Below are positions 17,649 to 26,821 of a stretch of 64,000 nt of DNA, piece by piece. The stretch is from Hymenobacter nivis. GTDB taxonomy: Bacteria > Bacteroidota > Bacteroidia > Cytophagales > Hymenobacteraceae. Location: contig NZ_RCYZ01000001.1 of the NCBI RefSeq assembly GCF_006439025.1, forward strand, positions 806,001 to 870,000, in the 5' to 3' direction. Under the pieces are notes generated by a model that worked only from the letters and a program-made list of their open reading frames with translations, did no database searches and was not told where the DNA came from. A program made the position numbers and the translations under genes. The first letter of the stretch is position 1. Every line of letters begins with the position of its first letter.

Positions 17649-18599
17649 CTACTTCTGTTTAGTATACCAAGACCAAGTTTGAGCTAAGGCCTCCACAAAG
17701 GTAAGCTGCGGCTGCCAACCAGTTTCCGTACGTAGTTTGGTACAGTCCAGAACGTTTACTGGCACATCAAACGGCCGCGATGGCAGTACCCGAACATCCA
17801 TATTATAACCTGCTTGAGCCGCCAGCGGCACTAATTCGTCCAACACTTGCCGATTACTCAAGCCCTGACCACTGCCGAGGTTATACACTTCTCCTGGCTG
17901 ACCATGCATCAGCGCCGCTACGATACCTACTGCCATGTCAGTCACATGTAAGTAGTCGCGAATGGTGCCCTTTTCACCAAACAGCAGCAACTCGCGCCCA
18001 TCTAGGACAGAGGCGATAGCCGTAGCAATAAAACCCTGCCCTGAGTACGTGCGCTGCCCTTCACCAAAGGCATTTGAAGGTCGCACGCATACAATAGGTA
18101 ATCCTTTACTTTCAAAGTACATGTGCGCATACTTCTCAATAGCCAATTTAGTTATACCGTAGGGAGATAGTGGCAGTGTTGGATACGTTTCAGGAATTAA
18201 GTCAATCGACGTGCGCCCGTACACCGTACCACCCGAAGATATCCAGACAAACTTCTTTAGTGGCATAGCTGATGCCATCTCGAACAGACGCACCGCTTCA
18301 GGCAAATTTACTAGGATATCATTTACTGGGTCTTGAAAACTTGTTCCTGGAACCGTAGCGTAAGCTAAATCAACTACTTCATCACAGGCTACTAGTGCTT
18401 GATTAAAAGCAATCACGCTACCATCAATAGCATTTTGTATATACCGCACGCCCTTGGGCAGAGGCGGTGTAGGGGTCAATTGTCGGCCTACTACTACAAC
18501 TTGTCGTCCTTTAGCGAGTAGTTCCTTGACAACTGCCCTTCCAATGAAACCTGTCCCACCAATAACACAGGTTGTAACAGCCGTTAATGAATTAGACAA
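17649..18599 (-). CDS. NAD-dependent epimerase/dehydratase (sugar-nucleotide epimerase type)
   Basis: The protein is an extended short-chain dehydrogenase with CVIGGTGFIGRAVV (the GxxGxxG NAD site), a Ser-containing VWISSGGTVYG strand and the catalytic YGITKLAIEKY (YxxxK). The only in-frame start is a TTG at 18599, with a stop a few codons upstream and no ATG near the domain start. The later GEKGTIRDYLHVTDMAVG and YNLGSGQGLSN blocks are typical of UDP-glucose 4-epimerase-like enzymes acting on nucleotide sugars. The substrate cannot be fixed. It sits among glycosyltransferases and probably prepares one of their donors. Confidence 0.8.
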   Translation of the reverse strand: MSNSLTAVTTCVIGGTGFIGRAVVKELLAKGRQVVVVGRQLTPTPPLPKGVRYIQNAIDGSVIAFNQALVACDEVVDLAYATVPGTSFQDPVNDILVNLPEAVRLFEMASAMPLKKFVWISSGGTVYGRTSIDLIPETYPTLPLSPYGITKLAIEKYAHMYFESKGLPIVCVRPSNAFGEGQRTYSGQGFIATAIASVLDGRELLLFGEKGTIRDYLHVTDMAVGIVAALMHGQPGEVYNLGSGQGLSNRQVLDELVPLAAQAGYNMDVRVLPSRPFDVPVNVLDCTKLRTETGWQPQLTFVEALAQTWSWYTKQK

Positions 18600-18669
18600 T
18601 GTACTTTTGTTTTAAAAGCCTAAAATTGCTCTTAAAGAGTCTAATCGAGGTAAATCTGATTTCCAAGTA

Positions 18670-19821
18670 TTATGCATGTTCCAAGGCTATTAGGCGAGCA
18701 ATACGTACTGCCACTTGCGGAGTATCGTACTCTGACTGCACAGTAATACGAGCATGTTCACCTTTGCGGTACCGCATTGATGAATCCTGCAAAAGGGCTT
18801 CTATAGCATCACTTAGCGCTATGACATCGCCATAAGGGACAACCGTTCCGTTTTTAACTCCCACAAAACCTGGTGTACCACCTGAATCTGCAAAACAAAC
18901 TATTGGTTTGCCCGCTGCGGCCGCTTCTAATACGACTAGAGGAAATGGATCTTCGCGAGAAGTTAAAACAAACAGCTCGGCGGCAGCTATATAATTTAAG
19001 TAATCCGGTGTGACTGCTACTAAGTGGACTCGGCCATCTAAGTGGTAATGCTCAATTTCATATCTCATACGGAGGTGCTCTAGCGTACCAGCCGACACAC
19101 CTACCCAAGCGAAATGTAATTGTGGCTGCATTTGCACTAAACGAGCAGCCATTTGAATGAACAAGTCGTTGCCTTTACGCCAATCGGCTGTACCTACTGC
19201 TACTATTAATTGTTCATGAGGCTGTAAGCATAAGGAAGCTCTAATGCTATCGACGTCAGTAATGGCTAGTTTTTCGGTGATAGCTGCGACGGGAATACTA
19301 GATGGCACTACGTGTACAAGATCATTAGCTACGCCTAAACTCAGTAAATTCTGCAATACTGCATTTGATCCGGCAAGAAACAAACTAGTTTGTTGCAAGG
19401 CCTTGTTTATTTCCGCCGAATTAAATGTTTGAATAGTATATGCCAGTTCGTGTACATACGTAATAACACGAGCTTTATTGAAGCTTAGTATTTCTTCTAC
19501 CAGTTTTCCATTAACAATGGTATTAGAAAAAATAACTTTTACATTTTCAAAACTTAGCGCATTCTTACGTCTCCTATTATTATAGCTATTTAACAGCCGC
19601 AGACGACGTAGATTATTCGCAAATCGCCCACTAGCTAATAAGCTTGGGGCCACTACTACGTGAGCTAACTCTTCAAATTGTGGGCGAAGCGGTCCGTCTT
19701 TACCAAGCACAACTATAAAATCCTCTCTCAATTCACCACGCAAACACCGAATTATATTTAGCAGTAAGATAGGCGCACCAGTAAGAGTAGCTTCGTGTGA
19801 AACAAAAATGATTTTTTTCAT
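18670..19821 (-). CDS. Glycosyltransferase family 4
   Basis: The 383-residue GT-B protein opens IIFVSHEATLTGAPILLLNI, a glycine-rich loop preceded by a His often seen in GT4 enzymes. The donor half has LIVAVGTADWRKGNDLFIQM, a YIAAAELFVLTSREDPFPLV stretch and VLEAAAAGKPIVCFADSGG, which carries the E-x7 donor contact. No membrane helix is present. It is divergent from the fucosyltransferase at 19906, with 84 AT-rich bases between them that must hold both promoters. Confidence 0.86.
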   Translation of the reverse strand: MKKIIFVSHEATLTGAPILLLNIIRCLRGELREDFIVVLGKDGPLRPQFEELAHVVVAPSLLASGRFANNLRRLRLLNSYNNRRRKNALSFENVKVIFSNTIVNGKLVEEILSFNKARVITYVHELAYTIQTFNSAEINKALQQTSLFLAGSNAVLQNLLSLGVANDLVHVVPSSIPVAAITEKLAITDVDSIRASLCLQPHEQLIVAVGTADWRKGNDLFIQMAARLVQMQPQLHFAWVGVSAGTLEHLRMRYEIEHYHLDGRVHLVAVTPDYLNYIAAAELFVLTSREDPFPLVVLEAAAAGKPIVCFADSGGTPGFVGVKNGTVVPYGDVIALSDAIEALLQDSSMRYRKGEHARITVQSEYDTPQVAVRIARLIALEHA

Positions 19822-19863
19822 AAATTACATCCAAGCGTCTGTGAACTTCTCAGAATAAGAAAG

Positions 19864-19871
19864 TATTTTTG
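19864..19871 (+). promoter_or_regulatory. Possible -7 box for the fucosyltransferase gene
   Basis: TATTTTTG matches the Bacteroidota -7 consensus TAnnTTTG, 34 bases before the ATG at 19906. A TCTG at 19838-19841 is a poor -33 candidate with a 22-base spacer. Confidence 0.3.
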
Positions 19872-19905
19872 TCACTCTTTTAACAAAAAAACTCGGTTCA
19901 GTTAT

Positions 19906-20805
19906 ATGATAATCGTTAGAATCACCGGCGGCTTGGGTAATCAAATGTTTCAGTATTCTGCAGGCCGTGCTGCATCATTACGCAACAAGACAACGCTAGC
20001 TTTAAATATTGATTTTTTTAGAGGGGCATTTACGAAACAAATACATGAGCAAGCTCTATCTGTAGAATTATTTCCTGAAATTCAATCACAGCACTTATTA
20101 AAACTTACTGGTGACGACCTAAATCGAATAGAAGATAAGAGCCGTGGATTTATCCGACGAAAATATAACAGGATACGTAATTCTTTTGGATTATCAACTT
20201 CCTTTAAAACGTTAGCAGAAACACAACTTTTATGTTTTCAACCAGATTTCAAGCAGCACAAAGCAGATACATTATACTTGGCGAGTGATTGGCAAAACGA
20301 AAAATATTTCAGTGATTATGAGTCGATAATTAGAAAAGATTTTACTTTTCCTAAAATTGAAACTAGCTCACAAAATTATTTCTTACTCGAAAATATTAAT
20401 AAAACAAATTCTGTATCAATTCATGTTCGTCGGGGTGATTATCTACTATCAGTAACACATCAGCCAACCTCATTAGATTACTATAAACAAGCGATTGATT
20501 TAGTATTAAGTAAAATTATTAATCCATGTTTTTTCATATTTTCTGATGACATAGGCTGGTGTCAAGAAAATTTAGCTATACCAAACGCGCTTTATATAAA
20601 TCATAATATTGGCGAAAATAGTTACTTAGATATGCAGTTGATGAGTAACTGCAAGCATAATATTATTGCTAATAGTTCTTTCAGCTGGTGGGGAGCTTGG
20701 CTAAATATCAATCCGAGTAAACTAGTTATTGCCCCCAACATATGGCTTGCAAGCCACCATATCAAATCTGAAAATATTATTCCTGAATATTGGATAAATT
20801 TATAA
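19906..20805 (+). CDS. Alpha-1,2-fucosyltransferase (GT11)
   Basis: The 299-residue protein starts MIIVRITGGLGNQMFQYSAG, the diagnostic N-terminus of GT11. HVRRGDY at residues 173-179 is the GDP-fucose-binding motif, followed by FIFSDDIGWCQENL, DMQLMSNCKHNIIANSSFS and WWGAWL. GT11 enzymes transfer fucose in alpha-1,2 linkage to galactose. GDP-fucose can be supplied by gmd and fcl a few kilobases away. It is the only gene between 4.8 and 33.9 kb on the plus strand, and it is strongly AT-biased. Orientation and composition suggest it was inserted separately into the locus. Confidence 0.92.
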   Translation: MIIVRITGGLGNQMFQYSAGRAASLRNKTTLALNIDFFRGAFTKQIHEQALSVELFPEIQSQHLLKLTGDDLNRIEDKSRGFIRRKYNRIRNSFGLSTSFKTLAETQLLCFQPDFKQHKADTLYLASDWQNEKYFSDYESIIRKDFTFPKIETSSQNYFLLENINKTNSVSIHVRRGDYLLSVTHQPTSLDYYKQAIDLVLSKIINPCFFIFSDDIGWCQENLAIPNALYINHNIGENSYLDMQLMSNCKHNIIANSSFSWWGAWLNINPSKLVIAPNIWLASHHIKSENIIPEYWINL

Positions 20806-20818
20806 CCACTATAATAAA

Positions 20819-21430
20819 TCAAATATTTAATGGTTTTATTACTCTACAGGGATTGCCACCAGCTATAACATTTGCTGGTATATTCTTTACTACTACACTC
20901 CCTGCAGCAATTATAGAGTTCTTGCCTATATGTACTCCTTTCATTATTATGCTTCCTGCGCCAATGAAAGCATAATCGTCTATTTTGATAGGAGCTGTTT
21001 TAACATCTGTATCAGGAGCAGTAGTTCTTAAAATAGGATCCAATGAGTGAAAGTTAGTATCCCAAATTTTTACACCTCCTCCTATCATTACTTTGTTACC
21101 GATTTCAATTTTTTCCCAGGCCAAGATTGTTGAGTTAGATATACCCACATCATCACCAATAATGATTTTAGCATTTTCATTGACCGTAATTAGCCGTAAT
21201 ACTGTATCACCACCGATGGGATTATTGTTAACTCCAGAATTTGCTTGGAAATTCTGGCCAATTTGTATATGACCTTTATTTTCAATATATATTTCACCAT
21301 TAATATATAATTGTCCCGCGTATTGCACTCCTTTTATTCTAAATTCCCTGATGTTTGGATTTTCATCAGACATACCAAAGATATGCTTCTTTACATTTCT
21401 CTTAACGAAGTTAATGCTACGCTTTATCAT
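20819..21430 (-). CDS. Hexapeptide-repeat (left-handed beta-helix) acyltransferase
   Basis: Start ATG 21430 gives 203 residues and sits 11 bases after the wzt stop; a TTG at 21448 would overlap wzt. The protein is a left-handed beta-helix with repeated imperfect hexads: IYIENKGHIQIGQNF, AKIIIGDDVGISNST, IEIGNKVMIGGGVKIW, the catalytic-His type DTNFHSLDP and a closing IGKNSIIAAGSVVVKNIP. The family transfers acetyl or related groups to sugars as trimers. It could O-acetylate the glycan or serve as the N-acetyltransferase (FdtC role) of the Fuc3N pathway; the sequence does not decide. It is the last gene of the wzm-wzt unit and AT-rich. Confidence 0.82.
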   Translation of the reverse strand: MIKRSINFVKRNVKKHIFGMSDENPNIREFRIKGVQYAGQLYINGEIYIENKGHIQIGQNFQANSGVNNNPIGGDTVLRLITVNENAKIIIGDDVGISNSTILAWEKIEIGNKVMIGGGVKIWDTNFHSLDPILRTTAPDTDVKTAPIKIDDYAFIGAGSIIMKGVHIGKNSIIAAGSVVVKNIPANVIAGGNPCRVIKPLNI

Positions 21431-21441
21431 ACAAATACGCC

Positions 21442-22713
21442 TTAGCAAACTGGATACGTGACCATCTGTAATTGATTCAATACGATACCTGTAGATGCAT
21501 CATAGCTCACAACTGTCGCGTCAGCACTTTTGATTACTGGTATTATATTAAAGCTAGCAACGTCTTCTAAAAATTGAATATTCTGCGTGCCACCTATACT
21601 CAAAGCTACAAATACTCGATATTTACCCGCTGCAAATTGCACATCATTCTGCTTAAATTCAGAGCAATAAACGCCGGGAACAAAATCCATAGGCTCTTGC
21701 CAAGAAGTGCATATTGAGATATCTGCTGGACTCACTATTCCAATGGATGACACCATTCCTTTAATAACTTTATCTACTTGAAATGTTAACTTCACTATCC
21801 ATTTTTTACCTATAGCAATTTCATAAACAGATTCGCCATCCTCATCAATTATCTCTACTTTAATGATACTAGCTGACTGACCTGTCTTGGGTTCTAATAT
21901 TACTGAATTTCCATTATAAAAATTATTTGCTAAATACATATCAACGATAGGGTCAATCCCTTCATTAGCTAATACCGTCCCATTTTGAAGAAATAGGCCT
22001 GAAGTACATAGTTTTTGAATAGCAGCCATATTGTGACTCACAAACAGCACCGTTCGCCCGTCATTAACACTTACATCTTTCATACGCCCCAAGCACTTCT
22101 TCTGAAACTCGGCATCACCAACTGCTAGTACCTCATCTACTATAAGTACTTCCGGTTCCAGAAATGCAGACACCGCAAATGCTAAGCGCACATACATGCC
22201 GCTGCTATAACGTTTTACAGGGGTATCGATATAGCGTTCAACACCCGAGAAATCCACGATTTCATCGAACTTGCTACGAATCTCGGTTTTGGTCATTCCC
22301 AAGATAGCCCCATTCAGGAAAATATTTTCCCGGCCTGTTAGTTCTGGGTGAAATCCAGTGCCTACCTCCAGCAACGAGGCGATGCGACCATTCACTTTGA
22401 TCTTGCCAGTAGTAGGAGCCGTTATTTTCGAAAGGATTTTGAGTAGTGTGGACTTACCTGCCCCGTTGCGGCCGATTATACCCAATACCTCTCCCTTTTT
22501 AACCTCAAAGTTTATGTCTTTTAGTGACCACACAAAGTCACTATTCCCTTTGCTGGTGCGGTCATTAGTTTCCCCAACAGTGGCAAAAGGGTCTTCCTTA
22601 CCCCGCACGCTAGCCCACCAGCGATTCAAATCCTGGCTCATGGTACCTGTGCCCACCTCTCCTAAACGGTAGAGTTTACTCAGGTTTTCAACTTTTATTG
22701 CAATATCACTCAT
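21442..22713 (-). CDS. wzt: Polysaccharide ABC exporter, ATP-binding subunit with C-terminal Wzt domain
   Basis: The 423-residue ATPase has Walker A GRNGAGKS at residues 81-88, signature SSGMY at about 170-174, Walker B VLIVDE at 189-194 and the ABC H-loop in LFVSHNMAA. From about residue 270 a beta-rich domain follows (for example IAIGKKWIVKLTFQVDK and AGKYRVFVALSIGG), matching the C-terminal carbohydrate-binding domain of Wzt proteins. In the known systems that domain recognises the modified, finished end of the O-polysaccharide before export, so chain ends here probably carry a specific cap. The gene lies 49 bases after wzm and is co-transcribed with it. Confidence 0.9.
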   Translation of the reverse strand: MSDIAIKVENLSKLYRLGEVGTGTMSQDLNRWWASVRGKEDPFATVGETNDRTSKGNSDFVWSLKDINFEVKKGEVLGIIGRNGAGKSTLLKILSKITAPTTGKIKVNGRIASLLEVGTGFHPELTGRENIFLNGAILGMTKTEIRSKFDEIVDFSGVERYIDTPVKRYSSGMYVRLAFAVSAFLEPEVLIVDEVLAVGDAEFQKKCLGRMKDVSVNDGRTVLFVSHNMAAIQKLCTSGLFLQNGTVLANEGIDPIVDMYLANNFYNGNSVILEPKTGQSASIIKVEIIDEDGESVYEIAIGKKWIVKLTFQVDKVIKGMVSSIGIVSPADISICTSWQEPMDFVPGVYCSEFKQNDVQFAAGKYRVFVALSIGGTQNIQFLEDVASFNIIPVIKSADATVVSYDASTGIVLNQLQMVTYPVC

Positions 22714-22762
22714 CAGTTTCGACTAAATAATTCTACACGCTGCCTTAAAGGCAAAGTTCACG

Positions 22763-23665
22763 CTATACAGTATCTGTAAAGCTTTTTTGAACCCGGTTGA
22801 AAATGATTGTTCCTAGTATTAGAATCACAACTGTAAATCCCAAGCTATAAGCCAAATACGTCCAGCTGAAAGAACCCGAACCTAAGAAGGCATAGCGGAA
22901 AGTCTCCACAATTGAAGTCATCGGGTTGGCTAGGATGACCCAACGGTACTTGCCAGTAATGCTAGACAGCGGATAAATAACCGGCGTGGCGTACATGAGC
23001 AATTGTACTCCAAATACCAGCAACATAGCCAAGTCACGGTATTTAGTAGTTAGGGCGCTGAATATCATTCCCAGCCCCAGCGACATCAAGCCCATGGTCA
23101 CTACCAGCAACGGTGTGAGTAGAATCAGCCAGTTGGGATGGATGCCACTATTTCCCTTGAGCAGGTAATACAGCCAAATTGCGAAGAATAGCCCAAACTG
23201 AATGGCAAACCTCACTAAGTTGGAAATAACGATGGACAATGGCATCGTCAAGCGCGGAAAATACACCTTACCAAACATGGCGGCGTTGTCACGAAAAACC
23301 GTCGAAGTATTGGTTAGCGTCTGCGCAAAGTAATTCCAGATGGTAATGCCAGACATGTAGAATACTGCCTGGGGCAGCCCGTCCGTCGAGAGCTTAGCTA
23401 CATTACCGAAGATGATAACGTAAGTAATCGTAGTGAGCAGCGGCTGGATAAAAAACCAGATTGGCCCCAGCACCGTCTGCTTGTAAGTGGAGACGAAATC
23501 ACGGCGCACGAACAGCATTACGAGGTCGCGGTAGCGCCATACATCAGCTAGCCCCAGGTCAAGCAGATTGGTACGGGGTTGGATTACCTCGGTCCAAGTC
23601 TCGTCCTGCGGGCTATTTTCAGCCTGCAGCGGTTGTTGTTTTTCTAGTACGTTTATCGTGTCCAC
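22763..23665 (-). CDS. wzm: Polysaccharide ABC exporter, membrane permease
   Basis: The 300-residue protein (GTG start at 23665; no ATG nearby) is an ABC-2-type permease. It has a cytoplasmic N-terminus of about 60 residues including YRDLVMLFVRRDFVSTYKQT, the usual amphipathic entry of Wzm/TagG proteins, and then six hydrophobic helices. The motif TVLGPIWFFIQPLLTTITYV and the C-terminal NPMTSIVETFRYAFLG are family hallmarks. With Wzt it moves the lipid-linked glycan across the inner membrane. A hairpin at 23688-23715 lies just upstream and separates it from fcl. Confidence 0.9.
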   Translation of the reverse strand: MDTINVLEKQQPLQAENSPQDETWTEVIQPRTNLLDLGLADVWRYRDLVMLFVRRDFVSTYKQTVLGPIWFFIQPLLTTITYVIIFGNVAKLSTDGLPQAVFYMSGITIWNYFAQTLTNTSTVFRDNAAMFGKVYFPRLTMPLSIVISNLVRFAIQFGLFFAIWLYYLLKGNSGIHPNWLILLTPLLVVTMGLMSLGLGMIFSALTTKYRDLAMLLVFGVQLLMYATPVIYPLSSITGKYRWVILANPMTSIVETFRYAFLGSGSFSWTYLAYSLGFTVVILILGTIIFNRVQKSFTDTV

Positions 23666-23681
23666 TGGAAATAACTTAATA

Positions 23682-23715
23682 AAAAATACGCCCGGAAGCA
23701 GCTTCTTCCGGGCGT
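23682..23715 (-). terminator. Rho-independent terminator after fcl
   Basis: Read on the minus strand, an 11-bp perfect stem (ACGCCCGGAAG with CTTCCGGGCGT, loop AAGCTG) is followed by ATTTTTTATT. It lies 45 bases beyond the fcl stop and ahead of wzm. Confidence 0.7.
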
Positions 23716-23759
23716 AAAGGTAACTAGCAGGCGGGATATAGCTGCCGCAGAGAATTGCA

Positions 23760-24695
23760 CTATGCGACGGGTGCCGTCAGAAATGCCTCCTGATACACGG
23801 CCCGGACGCCTTCGGGCAGGCCGGTGGTGTAGCGCCAGCCAGCTTCGGCGAGCTTCGACACGTCGAGCAGCTTGCGGGGCGTGCCGTCGGGTTTGTCGGT
23901 ATTGAAGCGGACGTTGCCTTCGTAGCCCACCGTGCTACGCACCAGCTCCACCAGCTCACGGATGGTGAGGTCTTCGCCGGTACCCACGTTCACGGGCTCT
24001 TTGCCGTCGTAGTGCAGCATTAGGTGCAGGCAAGCATCGGCGAGATCGTCCACGTGCAGGAACTCGCGGCGCGGCGTACCGGTGCCCCACACTTCCACTT
24101 CCGGCGCGTTGTTCTCCTTGGCCTCGTGGAACTTGCGCAGCAGGGCGGGCAGCACATGCGAGTTCTTCAGGTCGTAGTTGTCGCCGGGGCCGTAGAGGTT
24201 GGTAGGCATGGCGCTAATGAAGTTGCTGCCGTGCTGGTCGCGGTAGGCTTCGCAGAGCTTGAGTCCTGCTATTTTAGCCAGGGCGTAGGGCTCGTTGGTG
24301 GCCTCCAGGGGCCCCGTCAGCAGGTATTCTTCCTTGATGGGCTGGGGAGCCATTTTGGGGTAGATGCACGACGAGCCCAAGAACAGCAGCTTCTTCACGG
24401 CCTGCTTGTGGCTGGCGTTGATGACGTTGTTCTGAATCTGGAGGTTTTCGAACAGGAAATCGGCGCGGTAGGTGTTGTTGGCCATGATGCCGCCCACCTT
24501 GGCGGCGGCCAGTATCACGTAGTCCGGTTTCTCTTCGGCAAAAAAGCTGTTGACGGCTTCTGTATTGCGCAGGTCCAACTCTTTGGAGGTGCGGTAAACG
24601 ATGTTTTGGTAGCCGGCTTTTTGCAGGCGGCGCACCACGGCGCTGCCCACCATGCCGCGGTGGCCAGCTACGTATATCTTGGCGTTCAGTTCCAT
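23760..24695 (-). CDS. fcl: GDP-L-fucose synthase
   Basis: The 311-residue enzyme begins [20 protein letters not shown], with the GxxGxxG NADP site at G11-G17. It then has [14 protein letters not shown], a strand unique to GDP-fucose synthases, the LGSSCIYPK serine block and [15 protein letters not shown], with catalytic Y137 and K141. It epimerises and reduces GDP-4-keto-6-deoxymannose to GDP-L-fucose in the cytoplasm. Gmd, which makes its substrate, is encoded directly upstream on the same strand across a 206-base gap. The product feeds the alpha-1,2-fucosyltransferase at 19906. Confidence 0.93.
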   Translation of the reverse strand: MELNAKIYVAGHRGMVGSAVVRRLQKAGYQNIVYRTSKELDLRNTEAVNSFFAEEKPDYVILAAAKVGGIMANNTYRADFLFENLQIQNNVINASHKQAVKKLLFLGSSCIYPKMAPQPIKEEYLLTGPLEATNEPYALAKIAGLKLCEAYRDQHGSNFISAMPTNLYGPGDNYDLKNSHVLPALLRKFHEAKENNAPEVEVWGTGTPRREFLHVDDLADACLHLMLHYDGKEPVNVGTGEDLTIRELVELVRSTVGYEGNVRFNTDKPDGTPRKLLDVSKLAEAGWRYTTGLPEGVRAVYQEAFLTAPVA

Positions 24696-24734
24696 AAAGG
24701 AAATTTTGTAAGTATTCGCGGTTTTAAATAAGTC

Positions 24735-24841
24735 AGGCCGTCACGCCGAGCTTGTCGAAGCATCTCTTCCGCTGCGTAAATCCAAGTGATTGGTTTACTG
24801 CCGCAGTAGAGATGCTTCGGCTGCGCTCAACATGACGGCCT
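24735..24841. repeat. Imperfect inverted repeat of the GTCATGCTGAGC family, fcl-gmd gap
   Basis: Arms of about 33 bases (24735-24767 and 24808-24841) pair with a few mismatches. The left arm contains CCGTCACGCCGAGC and GAAGCATCTCT; the right arm reads AGAGATGCTTC and GCTCAACATGACGGCC. Related short palindromes occur at 48730-48765 and 59141-59180, so this seems to be a dispersed intergenic element that can fold in RNA. Confidence 0.65.
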
Positions 24842-24901
24842 GGTTGTACCCCATTGTGGGCCGGTTTTTAGCAGCTTGGGGAAGCTGCACGGCCCGACCA
24901 G

Positions 24902-26017
24902 CTATTCGGCGTAGTTCTTCAGTATGGTGTGGCCACCTTCGCGCAGGTACTCATCGCGGCGGGCGCCTTCGACGTCCGACTGCATCATTTCCTTCACCAG
25001 GCCTTGGAGGTCGTACTGCGGTACCCAGCCCAGCTTCTGCTTGGCCTTAGTGGGGTCGCCGATGAGCAGCTCCACTTCCGTGGGACGGAAGTAGCGCTTA
25101 TCAACCTCCAGCACGATGGTGCCCGCGGCAATCTGGTACTCGGGGTTGTGGCAAGCCACTACGCGGCCTTTCTCTTCCACGCCTTCGCCGCTGAAAGCTA
25201 CTTCAATGCCGACTTCCATGAAGGCCAGGCGAATGAACTCGCGCACCGTGGTGGTGACGCCGGTGGCAATCACGAAGTCTTCGGCCTCGTCCTGCTGCAG
25301 CATGCGCCACATGGCTTCCACATAGTCTTTGGCGTGGCCCCAGTCGCGCTTGGCGTCGATGTTGCCCAGGAACAGGGCGTCTTGCAGGCCGAGGGCGATG
25401 CGGGCCACGGCGCGCGTGATTTTGCGCGTCACGAAGGTTTCGCCGCGCAGGGGGCTCTCGTGGTTGAAGAGGATACCGTTGCAGGCATACATGCCGTAGG
25501 CCTCGCGGTAGTTCACCGTAATCCAGTAGCCGTAGAGCTTGGCCACGGCGTAGGGCGAGCGGGGGTAGAAGGGCGTCGTTTCCGACTGGGGCACTTGCTG
25601 CACCAAGCCGTACAGCTCCGAGGTCGAAGCCTGGTAGATGCGCGTTTTCTCGGTCATGCCCAAGATGCGGATAGCTTCGAGCAGGCGTAGCGTGCCCACG
25701 CCGTCCACGTCGGCGGTGTACTCGGGGGTGTCGAACGACACTTTCACGTGCGACATGGCCCCCAGGTTATAAATCTCGTCGGGCTGCACTTCCTGCACGA
25801 TGCGGATCAGGTTGGTCGAGTCGCTCAAGTCGCCGTAGTGCAGCTTGAAGTTGACGTTCTTCTCGTGCGGGTCTTGGTAGAGGTGGTCGATGCGCTCGGT
25901 GTTGAACAGCGAAGAGCGGCGCTTGATGCCGTGTACTTCGTAGCCTTTGCTTAGTAGTAGTTCGGCCAGGTAGGAACCGTCTTGGCCCGTGATGCCCGTG
26001 ATAAGTGCGCGTTTCAT
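24902..26017 (-). CDS. gmd: GDP-mannose 4,6-dehydratase
   Basis: The 371-residue protein starts [20 protein letters not shown], the classic Gmd N-terminus with its GxxGxxG NADP site. It continues with [33 protein letters not shown], the active-site [11 protein letters not shown] strand and [15 protein letters not shown] (YxxxK). The [16 protein letters not shown] and [14 protein letters not shown] blocks are also Gmd-specific. It dehydrates GDP-mannose to GDP-4-keto-6-deoxymannose, the first step to GDP-fucose, and fcl follows it. A -7 box is seen about 120 bases upstream. Confidence 0.95.
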   Translation of the reverse strand: MKRALITGITGQDGSYLAELLLSKGYEVHGIKRRSSLFNTERIDHLYQDPHEKNVNFKLHYGDLSDSTNLIRIVQEVQPDEIYNLGAMSHVKVSFDTPEYTADVDGVGTLRLLEAIRILGMTEKTRIYQASTSELYGLVQQVPQSETTPFYPRSPYAVAKLYGYWITVNYREAYGMYACNGILFNHESPLRGETFVTRKITRAVARIALGLQDALFLGNIDAKRDWGHAKDYVEAMWRMLQQDEAEDFVIATGVTTTVREFIRLAFMEVGIEVAFSGEGVEEKGRVVACHNPEYQIAAGTIVLEVDKRYFRPTEVELLIGDPTKAKQKLGWVPQYDLQGLVKEMMQSDVEGARRDEYLREGGHTILKNYAE

Positions 26018-26137
26018 GATTTATGAAATGATGTTTTGGATTATAGAATGATGCTGTTGACTATTATTTAACTTACGTCGTACGCAACGACTGTGGATTG
26101 TTTGCGGCATGCGGCCGCTCTTTGTTGCAATTAACAT

Positions 26138-26145
26138 CAAAGATA
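26138..26145 (-). promoter_or_regulatory. Possible -7 box for gmd-fcl
   Basis: The minus strand reads TATCTTTG, matching TAnnTTTG. The predicted -33 position 19 bases upstream reads TAAA, a poor match, and the leader to gmd would be about 115 bases. Confidence 0.3.
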
Positions 26146-26651
26146 TAAGATGCTATGTCAATATTTTACCGCTCCACAACCCTGGGTTGGGTGTTGTGCT
26201 GCACTCAGGCCCCAGGGTGTTTTCCACCCCGCCGCCTGCCCAGTCGGTGAAACCGCTTATTCAGCAGCGTAGTGCTTGATTGGCCGGGCGACCCAGGCGG
26301 CCGGCGCGCTTGGTTACGTGGGGCCCTGGGCCGACAAAAATATTTCAACCGGTAATTAAACTTTGGTGGTAAAACAGCAGCGAGTATTTACCTATTATTT
26401 GAATTTATTCAAGTTAGCCGCGTCCTGTCACCTGCCCGGTAGATTTCCCTTATTCGTCCAATCCGGCTGCTACGCATTCGCTTGCATCCCCGCTTTTTTC
26501 CAACTTTTCGAGCATTTTGCTCACTATTTAAACTGGGGTTTGAGTATGGCTAGAGCTAGGTTAGAGGTAGGCTAGAGCTACCCTCGAGCTAGTCTGTCAA
26601 TTGTGGCGCCACCGTACCGCCATTACCATTCATTACGCAGGGCTCCATGCC

Positions 26652-26674
26652 CTCATTAAGCGCCGCTTAATGAG
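26652..26674. promoter_or_regulatory. Perfect 23-base palindrome, operator-like
   Basis: CTCATTAAGCG and CGCTTAATGAG are exact reverse complements around a single C. The size and short centre fit a dimeric regulator site better than a terminator, since no T-run follows on either strand. It lies in the gene-free stretch between the glycosyltransferase at 27748-26822 and gmd. Confidence 0.35.
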
Positions 26675-26821
26675 CCAGCCAGTAGGTGCGACAAAATTGA
26701 GAGTATAACTTTATTAATAAATCGACCTGGTTGTTGCTAGCTTCGCCGATTGCTTGGGCCTTGCTGGCGGGCACTACCGATGGCGACGGGTAGCAGTGGC
26801 ACATATCACTAATAAGTTGTT

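Larger units (their letters stand above)
26018..26821. other. Gene-free stretch upstream of gmd
   Basis: About 800 bases without a convincing gene. It holds a candidate minus-strand -7 box (26138-26145), two direct copies of GGCTAGAGCTA (26549-26559 and 26570-26580) and a perfect 23-base palindrome at 26652-26674. A plus-strand frame of 70 codons at 26363-26575 shows no family resemblance and is probably chance. Confidence 0.5.

Noticed and set aside
20819-21448. TTG start for the hexapeptide acyltransferase
   Set aside because: It would overlap wzt; ATG 21430 starts cleanly 11 bases after the wzt stop.
26549-26580. Two GGCTAGAGCTA direct repeats considered as an attachment site or array
   Set aside because: Only two short copies, no integrase gene and no regular spacing, so neither a CRISPR array nor an att site.
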